This document shows positions 56,698 through 64,000 of a stretch of 64,000 bases of DNA, in pieces (position 1 is the first letter of the stretch; each line of letters opens with the position of its first letter). The stretch lies in contig JACKKB010000006.1 of NCBI GenBank assembly GCA_020637635.1, positions 186,001 through 250,000 on the forward strand, written 5' to 3'. This stretch comes from Albidovulum sp. Lineage in GTDB: Bacteria; Pseudomonadota; Alphaproteobacteria; Rhodobacterales; Rhodobacteraceae. Position numbers and translations under genes: made by a program. The notes beneath the pieces were generated by a model. It worked only from the letters and a program-made list of their open reading frames with translations, made no database searches and was not told the origin of the DNA.

Positions 56698-58044
56698 TCA
56701 TGGCATCAGGCTCGCGTGGATGTCCTCGGCGGCATCGCGGCCCTCGGCGACCGCCGTCACCGTCAGGTCCTCGCCGCCCTCGGCGCCGTCACCGGCCGCC
56801 CAGACGCCGGGCAGGCTCGTCCGTCCCGCGCCCGTCACGGCGATCTTGCCGCCCTCGATCCGCACTCCCTCGGGCGCGCCGTCAAGCGTCTGGCCGATGG
56901 CCTTCATCACCTGATCGGCCTTCAGCCGGAAGGTTTCCGCCTTGAGCGTCAGCCCCCCCGGCCCGTCCTCGGTATAGGCGAATTCCACCTCCTGCGCGGC
57001 GCCGTTGCCATGCACCCGCACGGGGGCGGCGCCGTGGATGATCCGCACCCCGACCGACGCCGCGTGGTCCTGTTCATGCGCCGAGGCCGACATCTTCGCC
57101 CGCCCGCGGCGATAGACGATGGTCACGCTCTCGGCGCCGAGGAGCTTCGACTGCACGGCGGCATCGACCGCCGTCATGCCGCCGCCGATGACCACGACAT
57201 TGCGACCGACCGGGATCGACGCGCGGTCCGGCGCCTGACGCAGCGCGGCGATGAAATCGACCGCATTCACCACGTTTCCGAGCCCCTCGCCCTCGGCGCG
57301 CAGGGCGTTCACGCCGGCCAGCCCGATCGCGAGCACAACCGCGTCGTGGTCCTTGCGCAGCGTGGCGAGCGACAGGTCGGCGCCGAGCTTTCTGCCGTGC
57401 TCGACCGTGATCCCGCCGATCTGCATCAGCCAGGCGACCTCGGCCTGGGCAAAGCCGCCCGGCGTCTTGTAGCTCGCGATCCCGTATTCGTTCAGGCCCC
57501 CCGGCTTCGGCCGGGCATCGAAAAGCGTCACCGCATGGCCCTTCATCGCCAGGCGATGGGCGGCGGCAAGTCCGGCCGGGCCGGCGCCGACGACCGCGAT
57601 GCTCTTGCCGGTGTCGGCGGCGCGGGTGAAGGGATGCACGCCGGTCTCGATCAGGCGGTCGGTGGCGAAGCGCTGCAGCCGGCCGATCTCGACCGGCTTG
57701 CCCTCGGCCGCCTCGCGCACGCAGGCCTCTTCGCAGAGCTGTTCGGTCGGGCAGACCCTGGCGCACATGCCGCCAAGGATGTTCTGCGAAAAGATCGTCT
57801 TCGCCGCCGCCTCGGGCGTGCCCGTGGCGATCTGGCGGATGAAGAGCGGGATGTCGATCGCGGTCGGACAGGCGGTGATGCAGGGCGCATCATGACAGAA
57901 ATAGCATCGGTCCGCCGCCACCCGGGCCTCGTGGCCGTCAAGGCGCGGGGCGATGTCGGCGAAGTTCCGGGCATAGTCCTCGTCGCTCAGCCGGCCGGCG
58001 GCGACACCGGGCGTCAGCTGGCTGTTGGTCGCGCTTGTGCTCAC
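56698..58044 (-). CDS. preT: Dihydropyrimidine dehydrogenase subunit PreT
   Basis: A 448-residue flavoprotein that passes electrons from NAD(P)H to PreA. The N-terminal Fe-S domain shows CYFCHDAPCITACPTAIDI and MCARVCPTEQLCEEACVRE. The FAD site is VVGAGPAGLAAAHRLAMKG and the NAD(P) site is VVVIGGGMTAVDAAVQSKLL. This is the layout of GltD-like FAD-dependent oxidoreductases. It is the first gene of the preT-GFA-preA-membrane protein operon, divergent from accB across 250 bp. Confidence 0.94.
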   Translation of the reverse strand: MSTSATNSQLTPGVAAGRLSDEDYARNFADIAPRLDGHEARVAADRCYFCHDAPCITACPTAIDIPLFIRQIATGTPEAAAKTIFSQNILGGMCARVCPTEQLCEEACVREAAEGKPVEIGRLQRFATDRLIETGVHPFTRAADTGKSIAVVGAGPAGLAAAHRLAMKGHAVTLFDARPKPGGLNEYGIASYKTPGGFAQAEVAWLMQIGGITVEHGRKLGADLSLATLRKDHDAVVLAIGLAGVNALRAEGEGLGNVVNAVDFIAALRQAPDRASIPVGRNVVVIGGGMTAVDAAVQSKLLGAESVTIVYRRGRAKMSASAHEQDHAASVGVRIIHGAAPVRVHGNGAAQEVEFAYTEDGPGGLTLKAETFRLKADQVMKAIGQTLDGAPEGVRIEGGKIAVTGAGRTSLPGVWAAGDGAEGGEDLTVTAVAEGRDAAEDIHASLMP

Positions 58045-58096
58045 GCTCGGGCCTCCCTTGGCGATGCGTTGTGCGAAGGCTGCCAGCGAATCAATT

Positions 58097-58114
58097 TTTT
58101 ATCAACTGGTAAAA
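58097..58114. promoter_or_regulatory. AT-rich imperfect dyad upstream of preT
   Basis: TTTTATCAACTGGTAAAA has half-sites TTTTAnCA / TGnTAAAA around a 2-bp centre. It is a conspicuous AT-rich stretch in a GC-rich region, 53 bp upstream of the preT start, in the position of a promoter or operator. It is unlike the sites near hyuC. Confidence 0.45.
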
Positions 58115-58294
58115 CATTTCCCGCCCGCCCTCGGGGGGCTGTCGCGCGGCACCAGGGGGAACCGGCGGGGCCGCTCGGGGTCGGCGAAGGACGGCCCGGG
58201 AAACTCGCGCTTTCCAGCCCGGCGCCGAGCGCGTATAAGCAGGCCAGAGCACGGCCCGCGCCAAGACGGGCGGACGAGACCACCCGAGGAGTCC

Positions 58295-58792
58295 ATGACC
58301 AAAACCCCCCACGATGGCGACGTCGCCTTCATCGAGGCGCTCGCAGAGCTTCTGAACAAGAACGGCCTGGCCGAGCTTAGCGTCAAGCGCGACTACGGCG
58401 AAAACGACAGCCTCAACGTGAGGGTTTCGAAATACGTGTCCCGCGCGGCGCCCGCGGCCCCGGCGGCACCGGTACCTGCCGCGGCCCCCGCCGCAGTCGC
58501 CGCGGCTGCCCCCGTAGGTTCGGCCGCGCCGGCAGATCCGGCCGATCCGGCCTCCCATCCCGGGGCCGTCACCTCGCCCATGGTCGGCACCGTCTATCTC
58601 TCGCCCGAACCCGGCTCCGAACCCTTCGTGACCGTCGGGGCCAGCGTCAAGGAAGGCCAGACGGTGCTCATCGTCGAGGCGATGAAGACGATGAACCACA
58701 TTCCCGCGCCCCGGGCCGGCACCGTCAGGCGGATCCTCGTCGAGGACGGGAGCCCGGTGGAATACGGCGCGCCGCTCCTGATCGTGGAGTGA
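58295..58792 (+). CDS. accB: Biotin carboxyl carrier protein of acetyl-CoA carboxylase
   Basis: A 165-residue carrier. The N-terminal ~50 residues (FIEALAELLNKNGLAELSVK) contact the biotin carboxylase. An Ala/Pro-rich linker (AAPAAPAAPVPAA) leads to the C-terminal biotinyl domain, with biotinylated Lys in EAMKTMN. GAGGAG lies 5 bases before the ATG. accC starts 8 bp after its stop. Biotin carried here delivers CO2 for malonyl-CoA synthesis. Confidence 0.95.
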   Translation: MTKTPHDGDVAFIEALAELLNKNGLAELSVKRDYGENDSLNVRVSKYVSRAAPAAPAAPVPAAAPAAVAAAAPVGSAAPADPADPASHPGAVTSPMVGTVYLSPEPGSEPFVTVGASVKEGQTVLIVEAMKTMNHIPAPRAGTVRRILVEDGSPVEYGAPLLIVE

Positions 58793-58799
58793 GGCGCAG

Positions 58800-60146
58800 A
58801 TGTTCGAGAAAATCCTCATCGCCAACCGGGGCGAGATCGCGCTGCGCGTGATCCGCGCCTGCCGAGAAATGGGGATCCGCTCGGTCGCGGTCCATTCCAC
58901 CGCGGATGCCGACGCGATGCATGTGCGGATGGCCGACGAAAGCGTCTGCATCGGGCCGAACTCCTCGGCGCAGTCCTATCTCTCGATCCCGGCGATCATC
59001 TCGGCCTGCGAAATCACCGGCGCCCAGGCGATCCACCCGGGCTACGGATTCCTGAGCGAGAATGCCACCTTCGTGCAGGCGCTCGAGGATCACGGCATCG
59101 CCTTCATCGGGCCGACGGCGGAACATATCCGCATCATGGGCGACAAGATCACCGCCAAGGAAACGGCCAAGGCGCTCGGCATCCCGGTGGTGCCCGGCTC
59201 GGACGGCGGGGTGCCCGATCTCGACGCGGCGCGCGGCGTCGCCAGCGACATCGGCTATCCGGTGATCATCAAGGCAACGGCCGGCGGCGGCGGTCGCGGC
59301 ATGAAGGTCGCGAAGTCGGCCGACGAGCTCGAGATCGCCTTCCGCACCGCGCGGTCCGAGGCCAAGGCGGCCTTCGGCAACGACGAGGTCTATATCGAGA
59401 AATACCTGCAGAAGCCGCGCCACATCGAGATCCAGGTGTTCGGAGACGGCAAGGGCAACGCGGTGCATCTCGGCGAACGCGACTGTTCGCTGCAGCGGCG
59501 CCACCAGAAGGTCTTGGAAGAGGCGCCGGGGCCGGTCATCACCCCTGCGCAGCGCGCCGAGATCGGCGGGGTCTGCGCCCGCGCGGTGGCCGAGATCAGC
59601 TATATCGGCGCCGGGACGATCGAGTTCCTGTTCGAGGACGGCAAGTTCTATTTCATCGAGATGAACACCCGTCTGCAGGTCGAGCATCCGGTGACCGAGG
59701 CAATCTTCGGCGTCGACCTGGTGCGCGAACAGATCCGCGTCGCCGACGGCTATCCGATGTCCTTCGGGCAGGACGATCTGGTCATCAACGGCCATGCGAT
59801 CGAGGTCCGGATCAACGCCGAGAAGCTGCCGGGCTTTGCGCCCAGCCCGGGCAAGATCACCCAGTATCACGCGCCGGGCGGGCTTGGCGTGCGGATGGAT
59901 TCGGCCCTGTACGACGGCTATTCGATTCCGCCCTATTACGACAGCCTGATCGGCAAGCTCATCGTCCACGGCCGCGACCGGCCCGAGGCGCTGGCGCGGC
60001 TCGACCGGGCTCTGGGCGAGCTCATCGTCGATGGCATCCACACCACGATCCCTCTCTTCCACGCGCTGCTCGACGCGCCCGATATCCAGACCGGAGACTA
60101 TTCGATCCACTGGCTGGAAAAATGGCTGGCCGAGCAGTTCGGCTGA
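58800..60146 (+). CDS. accC: Biotin carboxylase subunit of acetyl-CoA carboxylase
   Basis: A 448-residue ATP-grasp enzyme that carboxylates the biotin on AccB. Domain order is normal: N-terminal Rossmann-like (FEKILIANRGEIALRVIRA), ATP-grasp (KATAGGGGRGMKVAKSADE, FIEMNTRLQVEHPVTE) and C-terminal (GHAIEVRINAEKLPGFAPSPG). Length is standard. It pairs with accB upstream; aat begins 7 bp after its stop. Confidence 0.96.
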   Translation: MFEKILIANRGEIALRVIRACREMGIRSVAVHSTADADAMHVRMADESVCIGPNSSAQSYLSIPAIISACEITGAQAIHPGYGFLSENATFVQALEDHGIAFIGPTAEHIRIMGDKITAKETAKALGIPVVPGSDGGVPDLDAARGVASDIGYPVIIKATAGGGGRGMKVAKSADELEIAFRTARSEAKAAFGNDEVYIEKYLQKPRHIEIQVFGDGKGNAVHLGERDCSLQRRHQKVLEEAPGPVITPAQRAEIGGVCARAVAEISYIGAGTIEFLFEDGKFYFIEMNTRLQVEHPVTEAIFGVDLVREQIRVADGYPMSFGQDDLVINGHAIEVRINAEKLPGFAPSPGKITQYHAPGGLGVRMDSALYDGYSIPPYYDSLIGKLIVHGRDRPEALARLDRALGELIVDGIHTTIPLFHALLDAPDIQTGDYSIHWLEKWLAEQFG

Positions 60147-60153
60147 GCCGGCC

Positions 60154-60798
60154 GTGACGGGCGCGTCACGCCTGCTCGGCCCGCAGGAGATGCTCGCCGG
60201 TTATGCGCAGGGCATCTTTCCGATGGCCGAGGCGCGCGGATCCGAGGTGCTTCACTGGGTAGATCCGCGGTTTCGCGGAATCATGCCACTGGACAAATTC
60301 CACATTTCGCGATCGCTCGCGCGCCGCATCCGGCGTGAGAATTATGAAATTCGAACAAATTCGGCCTTTCTGGACGTCGTCGATCTCTGCGCCGCCCGCC
60401 CCGAGACCTGGATCAATGCGGCGCTGCGCGATCTCTACGGACGGCTGCACGCGATGGGGTTCGCGCATTCGCTCGAGGTCGTGCAGGAAGGCGCGTTGAC
60501 CGGCGGGGTCTTCGGCATCGCGCTTGGTGGCGCCTTCTTCGGCGAAAGCATGTTCTCGACCCGGACCGATGCGTCGAAGATCGCGCTTGCCTATCTCGTC
60601 GAGCGGCTGGCCCGCGGTGGCTTCCGGCTTTTCGACGTGCAGTTCATGACCGACCATCTCGCCAGTCTCGGCGCGGTCGAGATCCCGCGGGCGCGCTATC
60701 GCGCGCTTCTGGCCGAGGCGCTTGCGCTGGATGCCGATTTCGACCCGGGGCCGGCCGATGCCTATTCGGTCCTGCAGCGCAGCACCCAGACGTCATAG
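60154..60798 (+). CDS. aat: Leucyl/phenylalanyl-tRNA-protein transferase
   Basis: A 214-residue enzyme that attaches Leu or Phe to N-terminal Arg/Lys of proteins, marking them for ClpAP through the N-end rule. Family core: LLGPQEMLAGYAQGIFPMAE, WVDPRFRGIMPL, and GGVFGIALGGAFFGESMFS, followed by LFDVQFMTDHLASLGA. The start is GTG at 60154 (VTGASRLLGPQE), because upstream in-frame codons lie in accC. The 3' end overlaps the convergent DUF2155 gene by 37 bp. Confidence 0.95.
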   Translation: MTGASRLLGPQEMLAGYAQGIFPMAEARGSEVLHWVDPRFRGIMPLDKFHISRSLARRIRRENYEIRTNSAFLDVVDLCAARPETWINAALRDLYGRLHAMGFAHSLEVVQEGALTGGVFGIALGGAFFGESMFSTRTDASKIALAYLVERLARGGFRLFDVQFMTDHLASLGAVEIPRARYRALLAEALALDADFDPGPADAYSVLQRSTQTS

Positions 60799-61124
60799 CG
60801 CGGATCGTCGAGCGCCGAGAGCGCCGGGCTCGAGGCCACCATCCAGGCGTCGAAGGCGGTCTCGCCGGTCCGGGTGTCGCTGATCGTGAGATGGGCATAG
60901 GCGTTCGACGCGGGGTCGCCCGCGGGATAGCGGCAATCCGAAAGCGTGATCGTGAGCCGCCCGAAGGTGGTGCTGGCGCCGGTTGCAAGATCGAATTCCT
61001 CGGTCTGGCCCGAGACCTTGTCGAGCCCGCGCAGGATCGCGCCCGGTGCGCTTGCCGCATCCTGGGCCTGACCCGCCTGCGCAGCGAGCGCGAGGCCGAG
61101 GATCAGCGCCGCCCGGACGATCAT
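60762..61124 (-). CDS. DUF2155 domain periplasmic protein
   Basis: A 120-residue exported protein. A signal peptide of ~20 residues (VRAALILGLALAAQAGQA) is followed by the DUF2155 domain: AILRGLDKVSGQTEEFDLA, YPAGDPASNAYAHLTI and FDAWMVASSPALSALDDPRYDVW. Function unknown; the family is common in alphaproteobacteria. The ATG overlaps the mlaD-like stop by 4 bp, and its 3' end overlaps aat. Conserved order clpX - NDUFA12 - mlaD - DUF2155 - aat is typical of Rhodobacteraceae. Confidence 0.9.
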   Translation of the reverse strand: MIVRAALILGLALAAQAGQAQDAASAPGAILRGLDKVSGQTEEFDLATGASTTFGRLTITLSDCRYPAGDPASNAYAHLTISDTRTGETAFDAWMVASSPALSALDDPRYDVWVLRCRTE

Positions 61125-61618
61125 TGCGTGCCGCCCTCCGCGGCTCCGTTCGCCGCGCCACCCGAGCCATTGTCGGACCCGCCGCCGGCGAACTTCATCA
61201 TCAACGAGATGACGCTGACCGCCCCCTGGGTATCCTCGACCTCGGCGCCCGGTTCGAGGTCGACCGGGCTGCCGCCGGGGAGGATTTCGAGGAAGGCGCC
61301 ACCAAGAAGCCCCTCGGAGGCGATGACGGCGGTGCTGTCATCGGGGATCACGATGCCGTCCTTCACCGAAAAGCGGGCATCGGCGAAGAAGGTCTGGGGG
61401 TTCAGGGCCAGCGACGTGATGGTGCCGACCTTGACGCCCGCCATGCGCACATCGGTGCCGACGGTCACGCCCTCGACCGAACGGAAGCTCGCCTTCAACT
61501 CGTAACTGTCGCGCGCGCCGCCCGAAAGCCCCTCGCCGCCGCTGGCATAGACAAGGAACCCTGCCGCGGCCGCCAGGACTCCGGCGCCGGCGAGTATTTC
61601 TGAAATGCGTCCGGTCAT
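61121..61618 (-). CDS. mlaD: MlaD-type outer-membrane lipid asymmetry protein
   Basis: A 165-residue MCE-domain protein. One N-terminal helix (LAGAGVLAAAAGFLVYASG, residues ~8-26) anchors it in the inner membrane. The MCE domain (YELKASFRSVEGVTVGTDVR, MAGVKVGTITSLAL, GAFLEILPGGSPVDL) binds phospholipids on their way from the outer membrane. mlaE and mlaF are not here. ATG 61618 overlaps the TAA of the NDUFA12 gene (TAATG). A longer in-frame start would read into that gene. Confidence 0.92.
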   Translation of the reverse strand: MTGRISEILAGAGVLAAAAGFLVYASGGEGLSGGARDSYELKASFRSVEGVTVGTDVRMAGVKVGTITSLALNPQTFFADARFSVKDGIVIPDDSTAVIASEGLLGGAFLEILPGGSPVDLEPGAEVEDTQGAVSVISLMMKFAGGGSDNGSGGAANGAAEGGTQ

Positions 61619-61992
61619 TATTCCGGGCTCCACGCCTCGTAGTCACGCCGGTCTGCGGGATGCGCCTGACGCAGCGAGCCGGCGGGCGCATAGGCCATCG
61701 CCGTGCCGGTCAGGTTTTCCTGATGCGGCTTTTCCCAGGGCTTGCGCGCCAGCGCCACCTTGCTCGGCGGTTCATCCCAGGTGAAATGCAGCCAGCCGTG
61801 CCAGTCCGGGCCGATCCTCGAGGCCTCGATCTCGCCGTTGTAGATGACCCAGCGGCGCTTGCCGTCGCGGGTCTGGTAGAAGGTGTTGCCCTGATCGTCC
61901 TTGCCGACCTTCACGCCCTTTCGCGCCGTGAAGATCTGGGTGCCGAGCGTCTGGCCGTTCCACCAGGTAAGCAAGCGAAGCAGGAATTTCAT
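61618..61992 (-). CDS. NDUFA12-type accessory subunit of complex I
   Basis: A 124-residue protein of the NDUFA12 (B17.2) family, an accessory subunit shared by alphaproteobacterial and mitochondrial complex I. Signatures: WWNGQTLGTQIFTARKGVKV, KRRWVIYNGEIEASRIGPDW and GWLHFTWDEPP. The family start MKFLLRLLTWW is present. nuo genes are not in this window. It is the first gene of the NDUFA12-mlaD-DUF2155 transcript, all overlapping by 1-4 bp. Confidence 0.95.
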   Translation of the reverse strand: MKFLLRLLTWWNGQTLGTQIFTARKGVKVGKDDQGNTFYQTRDGKRRWVIYNGEIEASRIGPDWHGWLHFTWDEPPSKVALARKPWEKPHQENLTGTAMAYAPAGSLRQAHPADRRDYEAWSPE

Positions 61993-62170
61993 GGGCGCAC
62001 TCCGGCTGGGTCTGCCCCCTTATAGCGCAGGAGTGCGCGAGGTCCAGAGGCCGTGGGTGCGCTTGCGCGCCGGGGCAGCGGCGCGCGGCGGTCCCGTCGT
62101 CGAACCGGCATGAAAGGACGCAGGGCGCTTCGGACCCCATGTCGCTCCACTGTGCGATCGGCGCCGATCA

Positions 62171-62221
62171 GGATGAACCGCGCCGGCCCGAACAGCGGCG
62201 CCAGGGCGGCGCGGTTCATCC
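62171..62221. other. Long-armed inverted repeat downstream of clpX
   Basis: GGATGAACCGCGCC (62171-62184) and its exact complement GGCGCGGTTCATCC (62208-62221) form a 14-bp stem around a 23-base loop. It begins 16 bp past the clpX stop and has no T-run on either strand. It may act as a factor-dependent terminator or RNA-stability element. Confidence 0.7.
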
Positions 62222-62236
62222 AGCCGGTTTCAGCTG

Positions 62237-63505
<1,269 letters not shown>

Positions 63506-63600
63506 CGTCACCCTTTCGTGGCCTGTTCGCCCAGCTGATTTCGCCTTGTGACCGTCATTTTGGACAAGATTAGGGCAGCCCCCGGACCATCACAATGGCA

Positions 63601-63614
63601 AATTGCCGGCAATT
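63601..63614. promoter_or_regulatory. 14-bp perfect palindrome between clpP and clpX
   Basis: AATTGCCGGCAATT is perfectly self-complementary and lies in the 140-bp gap between clpP and clpX, about 96 bp upstream of the clpX ATG. It could be a small operator or the base of a hairpin. No T-run follows. Confidence 0.4.
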
Positions 63615-63645
63615 CCGTCACGGTTTCGCGCCCTGCCGCCCCTCC

Positions 63646-64000
63646 CTAGGCGGTCTCGCCCGGCCGCGCGGTCAGGATATCGTCGATCAGACCCCAATCC
63701 TTGGCCTCTTCGGGCGACATGAAATTGTCGCGCTCCAGCGCCGTTTCGACCTTCTTGATCGGCTGGCCGGTGTGCTTGTGGTATATCTCGTTCAGCCGCT
63801 CCTTGAGCTTCTGGGTTTCCTGGGCATGGATCATGATGTCCGTCGCCTGGCCCTGATAGCCGCCCGAGGGCTGGTGCACCATGACCCGGCTGTTGGGCAG
63901 CGAGAATCGCATGCCCTTCTCGCCCGCGGTGAGCAGCAGAGAGCCCATCGAGGCCGCCTGGCCGATGACCAGCGTCGAGACCTTGGGCCGGATGTACTGC
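63646..64000 (-). CDS. clpP: ATP-dependent Clp protease proteolytic subunit ClpP (C-terminal part)
   Basis: The last 117 residues of ClpP; the gene runs off the right edge. The catalytic Ser is in GQAASMGSLLLTAG, the His in VMVHQPSGGYQGQATDI and the Asp in the C-terminal WGLIDDILTARP, all correctly spaced. The C-terminal helix handle is complete. It lies upstream of clpX on the same strand, the usual clpP-clpX order, with a 140-bp gap that may contain a separate clpX promoter. Confidence 0.97.
   Translation of the reverse strand, partial: QYIRPKVSTLVIGQAASMGSLLLTAGEKGMRFSLPNSRVMVHQPSGGYQGQATDIMIHAQETQKLKERLNEIYHKHTGQPIKKVETALERDNFMSPEEAKDWGLIDDILTARPGETA

Noticed and set aside
61989..62219. 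Possible small gene between clpX and NDUFA12 on the minus strand, starting MNRAALAPLFGPARF
   Set aside because: It uses the inverted-repeat DNA, lacks a good ribosome site, overlaps the NDUFA12 start, and becomes Arg/Pro-rich noise.

Overview
The window is GC-rich, densely packed chromosomal DNA from an alphaproteobacterium, most likely a member of the Rhodobacteraceae/Paracoccaceae. Reasons visible here: the trpE - yibQ - trpGD - trpC - moaC - moeA - lexA block, a GAAC-N7-GAAC (alphaproteobacterial) LexA box in front of lexA, a GapR (DUF2312) gene, an NDUFA12 gene beside clpX, a short-chain-fatty-acid-type XRE regulator (ScfR) and an SSS-symporter histidine kinase. I see no rRNA, CRISPR array, insertion sequence or prophage. 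One tRNA gene (Thr, UGU anticodon) is present.

Layout. 0-8 kb: cold-shock protein, pdxH, fabI, gpt, DUF2127, an aminotransferase, a PpiD/SurA-like foldase and trpE. 8-10.2 kb: a YibQ-type polysaccharide deacetylase gene on the opposite strand whose Pro/Ala-rich linker is broken by a stop codon and several frame slips. 10.3-15.9 kb: co-directional, mostly overlapping trpG-trpD-ung-trpC-moaC-moeA, then lexA. 16-24 kb: comEC, gltX, gltA, a GH1 beta-glucosidase and membrane proteins. 24-33 kb: a flavin reductase, a degenerate glycerate-kinase-like protein, a BigR/SqrR-type persulfide-sensing regulator, a cysteine-desulfurase-like enzyme, tRNA-Thr, a DUF4239 protein, a ferric-iron-type permease, a hypothetical and a DmpA-type peptidase. 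33-38 kb: gapR, fadJ-type beta-oxidation enzyme, a DksA-like protein and a YeeE/YedE sulfur-transport pair with a DUF442 sulfurtransferase. 38-45 kb: FliM/FliN-like protein, an SSS-histidine kinase/response regulator operon and ScfR.

45-58 kb is the most coherent accessory region: a reductive pyrimidine (uracil/thymine) catabolism locus. preT, a GFA-family protein, preA and a small membrane protein form one minus-strand operon; the N-carbamoyl amidohydrolase, a low-GC unknown gene, hydA and a four-gene NMT1/THI5-like ABC importer form another. Between them, on the plus strand, lie two RutR-type TetR regulators flanking a SAM methyltransferase. Two TGACC-N4-GGTCA sites sit in the hyuC/tetR divergent promoter. 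58-64 kb: accB-accC-aat, then on the minus strand NDUFA12, mlaD, DUF2155, clpX and the end of clpP.

A recurring oddity is short tandem repeats (13, 14, 15, 17 and 35 bp units) starting at or just after stop codons. The best candidates for new biology are the atypical-GC gene inside the pyrimidine operon, the methyltransferase between two RutR paralogues, the dispersed persulfide-response set, and the frame-broken yibQ gene in the trp cluster.
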